12,219 nt of DNA from Bacteroidota bacterium (GCA_013203755.1 JABMPI010000684.1:1-12219); one strand, 5' to 3'; positions 1 to 7,913 are shown, numbered from the stretch's first letter. Numbers and translations: made by a program. The notes: generated by a model not told the origin, from the sequence alone.

Positions 1-1
1 A

Positions 2-1864
2 ATACAGGCGTCGGTATTGAGCCTTTATGATACTGGGAGATACAGGAATCCGTTAATTTCGGGAAAAGAAGCAGATTGGGAGCAGGCTGATACTGAAATT
101 ATTGAAAAATTAAAAGGCATAAAAGGGAAAAATGGAACTATAGCTATTGTAAGTCCCACAATAATTAGCCCTTCAACTTTAGCTGTAATTGAAGAATTCA
201 AAAAGGCATATCCTTCAACAAAACATATTCAATACGATGCTGTTTCCGGAAATGCTATTCCTGCAGCAAATAAAAGAGTTTTTGGTAATGAGGTGATTCC
301 TTCATATTATTTTGATAAAGCAAAGGTAATTGTTGGATTTGGAGCTGATTTTCTGGGAACCTGGTTAATGCCTGTAGAATATACAAAACAATATTCCTCT
401 GGAAGAAACCTGGAAGATGGCCGAAAAGAAATGTCCCATCACATCCATTTTGAGGCGGGAATGTCTTTAACGGGTAGCAATGCAGATAAACGAGTTGTTG
501 TAAAAAATTCGCAACAAAAACTGGTTCTTGCCAATCTTTACAACGAAATTGCAAAAGCGAAAGGATTAGACGCTATAAAAGTTCTGGCTTCTCCTGTTGA
601 AGTAAATAAACTGGCTGCAAAGCTATTGCAAAACGAGGGAAATTCCCTTGTTGTTTGTGGATCGAATGATATTGAAAGCCAGGTAATTGTTAATGGAATT
701 AATTATTTACTCGGAAATTATGGCACAACCATCGACCTGAATACTCCCCTTAATTTGAAGAAGGGAAAAGATCGTGAAATGGTATCTTTAACAGAAGAGC
801 TAAATCGCGGTGAAATTGCGGGATTAATATTGTATGGAGTAAATCCTGTGTACGATTATCAGGATAGTGCAAAGTTTCTTGCGGGAATAAAAAATGTAGA
901 TTTATCGATTTCTATTCCAAATTTGAAGGATGAGACTGCGGAAGAATGTGAGTACTTGTGCCCGGACCATTACTCGTTGGAAGCATGGAACGATAATGAA
1001 ATTAAATCGGGATATTTCAGTTTAACTCAGCCTGCAATACGCCCAATATTCAAAACCAGGGCAGTTCAGGAAAGTCTGTTAAAATGGGCTGGAGCGGAAG
1101 CAGAGTACGTCGAATACATTAAAAATTATTGGGAGAAAAATATTTACCCAACATCTGAATATGCTGGAAGCTTTTATGATTTTTGGAACAAATGTGTACA
1201 CGATGGGGTATTTGAAAAACCAAATACAAATGGTGGCGGAATAAATTATTCCGAGGTAGCAATTAGTGCTGGAATTGATGCAGCCGAAAGCGATGGAATT
1301 GAACTGGAATTATATGAGAATGTAGGTGTTGGAGATGGGAGACAGGCAAATAATCCTTGGCTTCAGGAACTTCCCGATCCAATAACTAAAGTAACATGGG
1401 ACAATTACGCAAATGTGTCGCTACGTTTAGCTGAAGAATTGGGGCTTGTTGAAGGAGATATTATAAAAATAGACAATACAATTACACTTCCGGTTTTAAT
1501 TCAACCCGGACAGGAATACAAAACTATTTCGGTGGCTTTAGGTTATGGCCGCGAGAATGCAGGTACTGTTGCCGATAAAGTTGGAGCTAACGGTTATCCT
1601 TGGTTCAGTTTAAAGGAGAAACAAGGTTGTACGCCAAAACCGGATTGCAAATTGAAAAGGTTGAGGGTGAACACGAATTTGCCAAGACACAGACCCACCA
1701 TTCTATGGAAGGAAGGGCAATCATTCGTGAAACAACACTGGCTAACTTTATTAAAAATCCTTCCTCAGGAAATGAAATGCACGAGGAGGTTGAAAAACAC
1801 GCGACTACACTCTATAAAGAAAGAGAGTTTAAGGGTCATCATTGGGGAATGGCGGTCGATTTAA
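2..1864 (+). CDS. actB: Alternative complex III subunit ActB, N-terminal (molybdopterin-oxidoreductase-like) part; 5' partial, frame-disrupted
   Basis: The reading frame is open from base 2, so the true start lies upstream. The first visible residues (IQASVLSLYDTGRYRNPL) match the interior of ActB; the TTG at 17 is not a start. ActB is the large periplasm-facing subunit of the quinol-oxidising alternative complex III. Its N-terminal half resembles molybdopterin oxidoreductases but in characterised complexes carries no molybdenum cofactor. Family-like stretches include VIVGFGADFLGTWLMP, GLILYGVNPVYD and VGANGYPW. Homology stops at Trp534 (codon 1601-1603). The last roughly 86 residues are basic and unlike the family, because the true continuation lies in the -1 frame (entry at 1600). 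ActB is normally one protein of about 1000 residues, so this entry and the next are two halves of one gene. The cause may be a single-base error, a real mutation or programmed frameshifting. Identification as actB is secure; the status as a functional gene is not. Confidence 0.88.
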   Translation: MQASVLSLYDTGRYRNPLISGKEADWEQADTEIIEKLKGIKGKNGTIAIVSPTIISPSTLAVIEEFKKAYPSTKHIQYDAVSGNAIPAANKRVFGNEVIPSYYFDKAKVIVGFGADFLGTWLMPVEYTKQYSSGRNLEDGRKEMSHHIHFEAGMSLTGSNADKRVVVKNSQQKLVLANLYNEIAKAKGLDAIKVLASPVEVNKLAAKLLQNEGNSLVVCGSNDIESQVIVNGINYLLGNYGTTIDLNTPLNLKKGKDREMVSLTEELNRGEIAGLILYGVNPVYDYQDSAKFLAGIKNVDLSISIPNLKDETAEECEYLCPDHYSLEAWNDNEIKSGYFSLTQPAIRPIFKTRAVQESLLKWAGAEAEYVEYIKNYWEKNIYPTSEYAGSFYDFWNKCVHDGVFEKPNTNGGGINYSEVAISAGIDAAESDGIELELYENVGVGDGRQANNPWLQELPDPITKVTWDNYANVSLRLAEELGLVEGDIIKIDNTITLPVLIQPGQEYKTISVALGYGRENAGTVADKVGANGYPWFSLKEKQGCTPKPDCKLKRLRVNTNLPRHRPTILWKEGQSFVKQHWLTLLKILPQEMKCTRRLKNTRLHSIKKESLRVIIGEWRSI

Positions 1865-2574
1865 ATTCGTGCACGGGATGTAATGCCTGTGTAGTTGCCT
1901 GTAATGCAGAAAACAATGTACCCATTGTTGGAAAAGAACAGGTGAAAATGGCCAGGGAAATGCACTGGATTAGAATTGATCGGTATTATTCTGGTGATGC
2001 AGTAAATCCGGAAGTAGTACGGCAACCTGTTATGTGCCAGCACTGCGACAATGCACCTTGCGAAAATGTGTGTCCGGTTGGCGCAACTACCAGTAGTAAA
2101 GAGGGTATCAATCAGATGGCTTATAATCGTTGCATTGGTACACGTTACTGTAATAATAACTGCCCATATAAAGTAAGACGGTTTAATTTTCTCGATTACA
2201 CAAAAGCAGATTCAATTCCATCGAATACTTATGATCCGGCAGAAATGACACTTGATCTGAAACGAATGGTATTAAATCCTGATGTAGTGGTAAGAGCCAA
2301 AGGGGTTATCGAAAAATGTTCGATGTGTGTTCAGCGGATTCAAGAGAAAAAATTAGATGCGAAATTAGAGAATCGGGTGCTTGCAGATGGAGAAATAAAA
2401 CCAGCATGTGCACAGGGTTGTCCGGCAAATGCCATTGTCTTTGGAGATTTAAACAACGAAGACAGTAAAATTTCAAAATTCTTCAAAGACGAACGTAATT
2501 ACCACCTTCTGGAAGAATTGCATACACTGCCATCGGTAGGATATCTTACCAAAGTACGCAATACTGAAGCATAA
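1600..2574 (+). CDS. actB: Alternative complex III subunit ActB, C-terminal iron-sulfur part (continuation in the -1 frame)
   Basis: This is the four-cluster ferredoxin-like half of ActB, which carries electrons between the quinol site in ActC and the haems of ActA/ActE. Numbering from the TTG at 1600, the cysteine groups are C91/C94/C97/C101 (CTGCNACVVAC), C146/C149/C154/C158 (CQHCDNAPCENVCP), C178/C184/C188 (CIGTRYCNNNCP) and C240/C243/C270/C274. In the third group a threonine (T181) stands where a 4Fe-4S motif would have cysteine. This fits the one 3Fe-4S plus three 4Fe-4S clusters known for ActB. The segment TQTHHSMEGRAIIRETTL is also typical of ActB and normally follows the molybdopterin-like half without a break. 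The TTG at 1600 has no credible initiation context and is only where the frame opens, so I read this as the second half of the preceding gene. actC follows after 46 bases. Confidence 0.9.
   Translation: MVQFKGETRLYAKTGLQIEKVEGEHEFAKTQTHHSMEGRAIIRETTLANFIKNPSSGNEMHEEVEKHATTLYKEREFKGHHWGMAVDLNSCTGCNACVVACNAENNVPIVGKEQVKMAREMHWIRIDRYYSGDAVNPEVVRQPVMCQHCDNAPCENVCPVGATTSSKEGINQMAYNRCIGTRYCNNNCPYKVRRFNFLDYTKADSIPSNTYDPAEMTLDLKRMVLNPDVVVRAKGVIEKCSMCVQRIQEKKLDAKLENRVLADGEIKPACAQGCPANAIVFGDLNNEDSKISKFFKDERNYHLLEELHTLPSVGYLTKVRNTEA
1601..1618 (+). other. Frame-change site inside actB, with a TTTAAAG heptamer
   Basis: ActB homology passes from the frame of base 2 to the -1 frame here. The -1 frame has a stop (TAA) at 1588-1590, so the crossover lies downstream of it. 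Reading YPW and then VQFKGETRLY requires one extra G after 1603, which suggests a missing base in a TGG-GTT context. At 1609-1615 there is also a heptamer T TTA AAG in the correct 0-frame phase for canonical -1 slippage (X XXY YYZ). It overlaps an AAGGAG stretch at 1613-1618. Slippage there would give FSLKGETRLY. I consider a sequencing, assembly or real one-base deletion more likely than programmed frameshifting. Confidence 0.7.
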
Positions 2575-2620
2575 GGAATAAATAAAGTTTAATAGTAAAA
2601 ATTAACTAAAAGAAATAAGA

Positions 2621-3976
2621 ATGTACGTTTCGCCAATACGTGAACCATTAATAAAAGGGAATAAAGATTACTCCAAAGTTACCGAGGAGATTACCGCTCC
2701 CATGGCTGGAAAGCCAGGAAAATATTGGTACATGGGAATCACAATTTCATCTTTAGCGATAGGACTTGGTTCGATAGCTGTTTTCGTTACAATATGGTTC
2801 GGAATAGGAACCTGGGGCTTAAACAAAACCGTTGGCTGGGGTTGGGGAATAACCAACTTTGTATGGTGGGTAGGTATTGGCCATGCAGGAACGTTCATTT
2901 CAGCAATTCTTTTACTTTTTAGGCAGAAATGGAGGACTAGTATTAACCGATCAGCAGAAGCGATGACGCTGATGGCGGTTATGTGTGCCGGATTTTTCCC
3001 ATTGATACACATGGGACGTATAGCGCTTGCTTTCTTTATTTTCCCTTACCCAAATACACGTGGAGTATGGGTAAATTTTAATTCTCCACTCTTGTGGGAT
3101 GTTTTCGCCATTAGTACCTATTTTCTGGTTTCCTTACTATTTTGGTACGTCGGATTAATACCAGATATTGGTACTATCCGGGATAGGGTAACAAAAAGAA
3201 TTCCTAAAAAAATATATTCACTATTGAGTTTTGGTTGGGTAGGTTCTGCAAGACATTGGGCCAGACACGAGTCATTGAGTCTTATTTTAGCTGGGTTGGC
3301 TGCACCTCTGGTTCTTTCGGTACATAGTATTGTAAGTATGGACTTTGCAACATCCGTTATTCCAGGCTGGCATACTACTATTTTTCCACCGTATTTTGTA
3401 TCTGGTGCGATATTCTCGGGATTTGCAATGGTGCTTACTTTACTTATTGTAGCGCGAAAAGCTATGAATCTTGAAGATTACATAACCGTTGGGCACGTTG
3501 AGTCAATGAATAAAATTATAATGGCGACAGGTTCTATTGTTGGAATTGCCTATTTAACCGAATTATTCATGGCATGGTATTCAGGTGTAGAATACGAACA
3601 ATACGCATTTCTCAACCGGGCAACTGGTCCTTATTGGTGGGCTTATGCAATTATGATGACTTGTAATGTTGTTACTCCTCAATTATTTTGGTTTAAAAAA
3701 ATACGCAGGAGTTTGAAAATTACATTTATCATCTCCATTTTTATCAATATTGGTATGTGGTTCGAACGGTTTGTAATTGTTGTAACTTCATTGCACCGCG
3801 ACTACCTTCCATCAAGTTGGACCATGTACAAGGCAAGTATTGTTGAGGTTGGATTATTTGTGTTCACCCTCGGCCTGTTTTTTACATTATTTCTGTTGTT
3901 TATTAGGGCGTTCCCCGTTATCGCAATTGCAGAAATTAAAGGTGTACTCAAAAGTTCTAGTGAGAAAAAGAAATAA
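2621..3976 (+). CDS. actC: Alternative complex III subunit ActC, NrfD/PsrC-like integral membrane quinol-oxidising subunit
   Basis: The 451-residue protein belongs to the NrfD/PsrC family, with about ten hydrophobic segments: roughly residues 37-62, 77-101, 114-142, 157-180, 217-242, 256-280, 299-322, 337-360, 365-390 and 408-432. In known alternative complex III structures ActC holds the quinol site next to the iron-sulfur part of ActB and is implicated in proton movement. Family-like features are the N-terminal IREPLIKG before the first helix, GHAGTFISAILLLFRQKWR after helix 2, and the polar helix with FERFVIVVTSLHRDYLPSSW. The ATG at 2621 starts a protein with the expected cytoplasmic N-terminal tail. 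The gene lies 46 bases after actB, and actD begins two bases after its stop, so translation of the pair is probably coupled. Confidence 0.95.
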   Translation: MYVSPIREPLIKGNKDYSKVTEEITAPMAGKPGKYWYMGITISSLAIGLGSIAVFVTIWFGIGTWGLNKTVGWGWGITNFVWWVGIGHAGTFISAILLLFRQKWRTSINRSAEAMTLMAVMCAGFFPLIHMGRIALAFFIFPYPNTRGVWVNFNSPLLWDVFAISTYFLVSLLFWYVGLIPDIGTIRDRVTKRIPKKIYSLLSFGWVGSARHWARHESLSLILAGLAAPLVLSVHSIVSMDFATSVIPGWHTTIFPPYFVSGAIFSGFAMVLTLLIVARKAMNLEDYITVGHVESMNKIIMATGSIVGIAYLTELFMAWYSGVEYEQYAFLNRATGPYWWAYAIMMTCNVVTPQLFWFKKIRRSLKITFIISIFINIGMWFERFVIVVTSLHRDYLPSSWTMYKASIVEVGLFVFTLGLFFTLFLLFIRAFPVIAIAEIKGVLKSSSEKKK

Positions 3977-3978
3977 CA

Positions 3979-4494
3979 ATGAAAGAAATAACAAAATATG
4001 TTTCGGCCTATTATGAAGATGAAGAAGATCTTCTGACAGGAATAAAAAAACTACAGGAAAACAATGTAGATATATTGGATGCTTTTACTCCATTTCCTGT
4101 TCATGGGCTTGATAAGGCACTCGGAATAAGACGTTCATGGCTTCCGAGAGTTGGTTTTATTGGCGGTACAATTGGGGCATTGTCCGGGTTTTTCTTTCAG
4201 AAATGGGTATTTACCGAAGGTTACCAGATGAATATTGGAGGTAAACCATTAATTGCAATTCCTTCGTTTATTCCGGTTACATTCGAATGTACAGTATTGT
4301 TTGCTGCATTCTTTATGGTATTCGCATTTCTGTTTCGGTCGAAACTTGGTTTTGGTGCTGAAAATAAAATATATGACTTGAAGATTACTGACAATCATTT
4401 TGTGGTTGTTGCAGGCTACGAAGAGAATAACAGCGAACAGGTAAAAGAACAAATGGAAGCTGCTGGAGCAACCATTATTGAAGTGAAAGAATAA
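3979..4494 (+). CDS. actD: Alternative complex III subunit ActD (DUF3341 membrane protein)
   Basis: This 171-residue protein has the DUF3341 layout: a soluble N-terminal domain (YYEDEEDLLTGIKKLQ, then DAFTPFPVHGLDKALG), two transmembrane helices at about residues 55-77 and 97-120, and a soluble C-terminal domain with a predicted beta-alpha-beta pattern (LKITDNHFVVVAGYE, then ATIIEVKE). ActD is a structural membrane subunit at the edge of the complex with no redox cofactor. The RRSWLPRVGFIGG entry into helix 1 is typical. The gene follows actC by two bases and precedes the actF-like gene by 20 bases, in the same orientation and in the expected position for an act operon. Confidence 0.93.
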   Translation: MKEITKYVSAYYEDEEDLLTGIKKLQENNVDILDAFTPFPVHGLDKALGIRRSWLPRVGFIGGTIGALSGFFFQKWVFTEGYQMNIGGKPLIAIPSFIPVTFECTVLFAAFFMVFAFLFRSKLGFGAENKIYDLKITDNHFVVVAGYEENNSEQVKEQMEAAGATIIEVKE

Positions 4495-4514
4495 TATTAA
4501 GACATTTGCATATT

Positions 4515-5687
4515 ATGGAAAACAGATTTGTTTTTGATCAGAAAATTAAGATTATTTTATTTGCCATGATCGCAATTGGCTTGGTTGCTTTGGTAACAGG
4601 GCTGGTGAGTAACAGCGTTGCAGACACAAGGTTTTGGGCTAATTTATTGCTGAATAATTATTATTTTCTTGCTTTATCGCTTGGCGGGGCATTTTTTGTG
4701 TCGGTACATGCCATGGGTGAATCGGGCTGGCACACAAGTATACAACGTGTACCTGAAGCAATGAGTCGTTTTATTCCAGTTGCAGGAATTTTAATGCTAA
4801 TTACTTTCCTCCTTGGTATACATCATCTGTATCATTGGACACACACCGGGCATCTGGATCCAATTCTGGAAGGAAAATCAGGCTATCTGAATCTGCCTTT
4901 CTTTTACATTCGTTTTGTAGTTTATTTTGTTGTTTGGACTTTGCTTACACATCTTTTTAGAAAAGCATCAGTGCAAATGGATACAGATCCGGATATAAAA
5001 TATTTTAAAAGGCAACGGGCATTGGCAGCTGTATTTGTGGTATTTTTTGCTGTGTCTAGTTCTACTTCAAGTTGGGACTGGTTAATGTCGATTGATGCGC
5101 ATTGGTTTAGTACTCTTTATGGCTGGTATACTTTCTCCGGATTGCTTGTAAGTACGGTTGCGATGATGATACTCATCGTTATATTCTTAAAAAAGAAGGG
5201 ATATATGAAACATGTAAACGATGAGCACATGCACGATCTGGGAAAGTATTTATTTGCCTTTTCAATATTATGGATGTACTTGTGGTTTTCGCAATACATG
5301 CTAATGTGGTACAGCAATATTCCAGAAGAAACCGTCTATTTTGTGGCAAGGCTTAAAGATCATAGTACCTTGTTTTATGTAAATCTTATTATGAATTTTT
5401 TACTCCCATTATTAATTTTAATGGCACGTAGCGCAAAACGAATGGATTGGATAGCTGGTACCGTTGCAGTAGTTATTATTGCAGGACACTGGGTTGATTA
5501 TTTCCTAGCTATTATGCCTGGTGTTGCAGGTGAAAATACAAATATTGGCTTTTTTGAAATAGGACTTACAATTGGATACCTTGGATTATTTTTGATGGTT
5601 GTATTTTATGGATTAACGAAAGCTTCATTAATTCCTGCAAACCATCCTTATTATAAGGAAAGCCTGGAATATCATACTCACTATTAA
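4515..5687 (+). CDS. actF: Alternative complex III membrane subunit, ActF-like (quinol:cytochrome c oxidoreductase)
   Basis: The ATG at 4515 gives 390 residues beginning MENRFVFDQK. An in-frame TTG three codons upstream (4506) is a less likely start. About ten hydrophobic helices are visible, near residues 12-33, 46-66, 86-105, 127-147, 169-188, 201-225, 243-266, 287-305, 313-334 and 347-368. The segment SSSTSSWDWLMSIDAHWFST (about 181-200) and the helix-2 stretch FFVSVHAMGESGWHTSIQR are hallmarks I associate with ActF. ActF is distantly related in fold to ActC and is thought to take part in proton transfer or assembly rather than quinol binding. The gene sits between actD and the cytochrome gene (11 bases before the latter), whereas the lettered order puts the cytochrome (E) before F. 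Confidence 0.88.
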   Translation: MENRFVFDQKIKIILFAMIAIGLVALVTGLVSNSVADTRFWANLLLNNYYFLALSLGGAFFVSVHAMGESGWHTSIQRVPEAMSRFIPVAGILMLITFLLGIHHLYHWTHTGHLDPILEGKSGYLNLPFFYIRFVVYFVVWTLLTHLFRKASVQMDTDPDIKYFKRQRALAAVFVVFFAVSSSTSSWDWLMSIDAHWFSTLYGWYTFSGLLVSTVAMMILIVIFLKKKGYMKHVNDEHMHDLGKYLFAFSILWMYLWFSQYMLMWYSNIPEETVYFVARLKDHSTLFYVNLIMNFLLPLLILMARSAKRMDWIAGTVAVVIIAGHWVDYFLAIMPGVAGENTNIGFFEIGLTIGYLGLFLMVVFYGLTKASLIPANHPYYKESLEYHTHY

Positions 5688-5698
5688 TTGAAAAACAG

Positions 5699-6271
5699 AT
5701 GATCGGAGCAAATTTTATTAAAATTAAACACATTGGGATGATAGCTTTAATAGCTCTAAGTTTGTTGTCCTGCAATAAAAAGAAGACTTCCCCCGGGTAT
5801 GTTTATTTTCCTGATATGACCTACTCTCGGGCTTACGAAACTTATTCCGAAAATCCCAATTTCATAAATAATATGACTTTGCGAAATCCTGCTGAAGGAA
5901 CAATTCCAAGAGGATACATGCCTTTCCCGTACGAAAAAACAGAGGAAGATATGTTTCTGGCAGGAAAACAACTGGTCAATCCTTTTGAAGCTACAACAGA
6001 GAATATTGAGAGGGGAGCTTTAATCTTTAAAAGAAATTGCAAACAGTGCCATGGCGAGCTTGGCAATGGTCAGGGACATTTATACACCAGCAATAGATAC
6101 CCATACCCACCAGCATCTCTAATCAACGAAAAGATGATAGCTAAACCCATGGGAGAAATGTTTCATCAGGTTACACTGGGTTTTGGAATTATGGGAGCAC
6201 AAGGATTAATCTTAAGACCAGAGGACAGATGGAAGGTAATTCTGTACGTCAAAAATGAACTTCAGAAATAA
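5699..6271 (+). CDS. actE: Alternative complex III monohaem cytochrome c lipoprotein, ActE-like
   Basis: This 190-residue protein begins with a hydrophobic signal ending in a lipobox, SLLSC, with the lipidated cysteine at residue 25 followed by NKKK. There is no acidic surface-export signature after that cysteine. It contains a single CxxCH haem c site, C114-K-Q-C117-H118, and a probable distal axial methionine at M165 in LGFGIMGAQG. The end, PEDRWKVILYVKNELQ, is the usual C-terminal helix of class I cytochromes c (EDRWxxxxYV). In alternative complex III, ActE is the monohaem, lipid-anchored periplasmic subunit that passes electrons onward with the pentahaem ActA. It starts 11 bases after the actF-like gene and closes the act genes in this window. 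No terminator-like structure is evident in the 67 bases that follow. Confidence 0.92.
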   Translation: MIGANFIKIKHIGMIALIALSLLSCNKKKTSPGYVYFPDMTYSRAYETYSENPNFINNMTLRNPAEGTIPRGYMPFPYEKTEEDMFLAGKQLVNPFEATTENIERGALIFKRNCKQCHGELGNGQGHLYTSNRYPYPPASLINEKMIAKPMGEMFHQVTLGFGIMGAQGLILRPEDRWKVILYVKNELQK

Positions 6272-6338
6272 TCTCGCCTCATATTAACAGGGGGAATATT
6301 GATTTTGATTAGTCCAAAAGTTTGTAGATTTATAAAAA

Positions 6339-7193
6339 ATGAAATCTATTTTCTACAAAGCGTTGCAACTTTATACTTTCCTCAGGTTAGTAAGCTTAGA
6401 CATTGTTTTTGGAGTAGTTTGTGGTTCTTATTTTGCTTCAAGAATATTTGAGATAACTCCTTCAATTTATTTCTGGATAACACTTGTTTCTGCCGTCTGG
6501 GTAATTTATACTGCCGATCATCTTCTTGACGGAATTCGTACTAAAAAAAAGTTTGTTTTCGAAACCTACCGATTCCATTTCGACAATAGAATTGTTTTAA
6601 TGTCGATTGGTATTGTTACTGTGCTTATCTCATCCATTTTTGTTCTCTTTTTTCTTGAAAAAGAATTAATCATTTATGGAGTATCCACATTTGTACTAGT
6701 TATTATTTATCTCTTCCTAAATAATATTTTCCGAAAACGGCGTCGTTTCTTTCCCAAAGAGCTAATAATTTCAGCTTTATATACCTGGGGGATTTTTGGA
6801 GGAGTTTTAATACTTAAAGGAAATGTTACATTTTTTCAAGTGTTGGTAATAGCAAACTATTTTTTATTGGTATCCGTGAATGTATTGCTTTTTTCCTACT
6901 TCGATTCTGAAGAAGATAAGGTTAGTCATTTCAATACCCTGACGGTAAATTTTGGCAAAAAACTAACGAGAAGGTCCATATTTTTTATCCTGGCAATAGC
7001 ATTCCTAATCTCACTCTTCATTGTATTTTGGTATTCTAAATGGGTCATATTTTGGATTCTTGTACTCATGAATCTTACTCTTTTACTTACAATACTATTC
7101 CCCTCTTTTTTCAAAAACTGTGGTTATTACGGGATTGTTGCCGATGCTGTTTTCTTCTTTCCTGCTGTTTTATTTTGGGTCGATTCCTTTTAA
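6339..7193 (+). CDS. UbiA-like integral membrane protein, substrate unknown
   Basis: The protein has 284 residues and many hydrophobic segments (about seven to nine helices). Two aspartate motifs sit where UbiA-family prenyltransferases bind the Mg-diphosphate of the prenyl donor. The first is YTADHLLDG, giving D60-xxx-D64; the second is YFDSEEDKVSH, giving D189-xxx-D193, followed by a family-like FNTLTVNFGKK. The first motif departs from the usual NDxxDxxxD: Asn is Ala59 and the third Asp position is Thr68. No aromatic acceptor can be deduced, and the protein is not clearly UbiA, MenA or the haem-farnesyl enzyme CtaB. It lies 67 bases after the act operon on the same strand, so read-through is possible. 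A link to respiration (quinone, haem or lipid modification) is inference from position only. Superfamily membership is fairly likely; function is unknown. Confidence 0.65.
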   Translation: MKSIFYKALQLYTFLRLVSLDIVFGVVCGSYFASRIFEITPSIYFWITLVSAVWVIYTADHLLDGIRTKKKFVFETYRFHFDNRIVLMSIGIVTVLISSIFVLFFLEKELIIYGVSTFVLVIIYLFLNNIFRKRRRFFPKELIISALYTWGIFGGVLILKGNVTFFQVLVIANYFLLVSVNVLLFSYFDSEEDKVSHFNTLTVNFGKKLTRRSIFFILAIAFLISLFIVFWYSKWVIFWILVLMNLTLLLTILFPSFFKNCGYYGIVADAVFFFPAVLFWVDSF

Positions 7194-7216
7194 AATATAC
7201 CAACTTACATGCCGTC

Positions 7217-7240
7217 CAACAGTTTTTCATAAAATTGTTG
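7217..7240 (+). terminator. Weak AT-rich hairpin after the UbiA-like gene, possible terminator
   Basis: CAACAGTTTT (7217-7226) can pair with AAAATTGTTG (7231-7240) over ten positions, nine Watson-Crick and one G-T, around a four-base loop, 23 bases after the preceding stop. No clean T run follows on the + strand, so termination efficiency is doubtful. It separates the respiratory block from the NfeD/flotillin pair. Confidence 0.3.
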
Positions 7241-7259
7241 AACAACATGTAATTAAAAC

Positions 7260-7290
7260 TTGGATTGATTTACTTATTAAGTTAAATTTA
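7260..7290 (+). promoter_or_regulatory. Candidate Bacteroidota-type promoter for the NfeD/flotillin pair
   Basis: TTG at 7260-7262 and TAAATTTA at 7283-7290 are separated by 20 bases. This matches the Bacteroidota housekeeping pattern (TTG near -33, 19-21 bases, TAnnTTTG near -7) except for the final A in place of G. Transcription would start a few bases past 7290, leaving an AT-rich leader of about 20 bases before the ATG at 7317. Found by eye in AT-rich sequence. Confidence 0.42.
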
Positions 7291-7316
7291 GAACTTAAAT
7301 AATCAAAATCAACCCA

Positions 7317-7913
7317 ATGCAAATTATTTCAATACTCCCCAATTGGTCCGAGGTCGGAATGTTCGAACAAGTGTTTTGGATAGTGACCATCCCAGCAACC
7401 GTAATTTTTCTAATTCTATTAGTACTTACCATTTTTGGTGGCGATACCGATACTGATGTTGATACCGATATTGATTCGGACTTTGGTGATGGCGATTCCA
7501 TCCCATTTCAATTTCTTTCACTTAAAAACATTGTAGCTTTTTTTGCTGTGTTTGGATGGTCGGGAATTGGTTTTATTAATGCCGGACTTGCTTCCTGGTT
7601 GGTAATTCTATTAGCAACTATATGTGGATTAGTAATGATGACATTAATGGGAACGTTGTTTTATTTCATGTCTAAATTGGCCGAAAGTGGAACCCTAAAA
7701 ATGAATAACGCCATTGGAAAATTGGGTGAAGTTTATTTGGTTATTCCTTCAAACCGTGCGGGTATGGGAAAAGTACAACTCAATGTTCAAGGTTCTTTGC
7801 GAACGCTCGATGCCATTACCGATGATTTAGAAACCATCCCAACTTCATCAATAATTAAAGTTCTGGATGTAATTGACGACCATATTCTTTTAGTAAATAA
7901 ACAAGGAAATTAA
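7317..7913 (+). CDS. NfeD-like membrane protein (YuaF/YqiJ type), partner of flotillin
   Basis: The 198-residue protein has a transmembrane helix at about 17-40, an acidic loop at 43-61, two further helices at about 70-90 and 92-118, and a C-terminal soluble domain (about 125-195) whose strand pattern (AIGKLGEVYLVIP, GKVQLNVQGSLRTLDAI, SSIIKVLDVIDDHILLV) fits the OB fold of NfeD C-terminal domains. No serine-protease domain is present, so it is the short NfeD form. Short NfeD proteins such as B. subtilis YuaF and E. coli YqiJ are encoded beside flotillins and act with them in membrane microdomains. Here the flotillin gene begins 21 bases downstream. The loop at 43-61 is an alternating Asp repeat (DTDTDVDTDIDSD and on). 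ATG 7317 is used; the in-frame ATG 7359, just before helix 1, is an alternative. Confidence 0.82.
   Translation: MQIISILPNWSEVGMFEQVFWIVTIPATVIFLILLVLTIFGGDTDTDVDTDIDSDFGDGDSIPFQFLSLKNIVAFFAVFGWSGIGFINAGLASWLVILLATICGLVMMTLMGTLFYFMSKLAESGTLKMNNAIGKLGEVYLVIPSNRAGMGKVQLNVQGSLRTLDAITDDLETIPTSSIIKVLDVIDDHILLVNKQGN

Noticed and set aside
2130..2166. Incomplete four-cysteine motif in the third iron-sulfur site of ActB
   Set aside because: CIGTRYC with Thr in place of Cys is normal for ActB and fits its known 3Fe-4S cluster.
4506..4514. TTG start three codons upstream of the actF-like ATG
   Set aside because: The ATG at 4515 is a stronger start codon and gives a normal N-terminus; the three extra residues have no support.
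6299..6332. TTG/TTTG with TAGATTTA as a promoter for the UbiA-like gene
   Set aside because: The -7-like element is good, but spacing to the upstream TTG motifs is 17 or 23 bases rather than 19-21, and transcription would begin essentially at the start codon.
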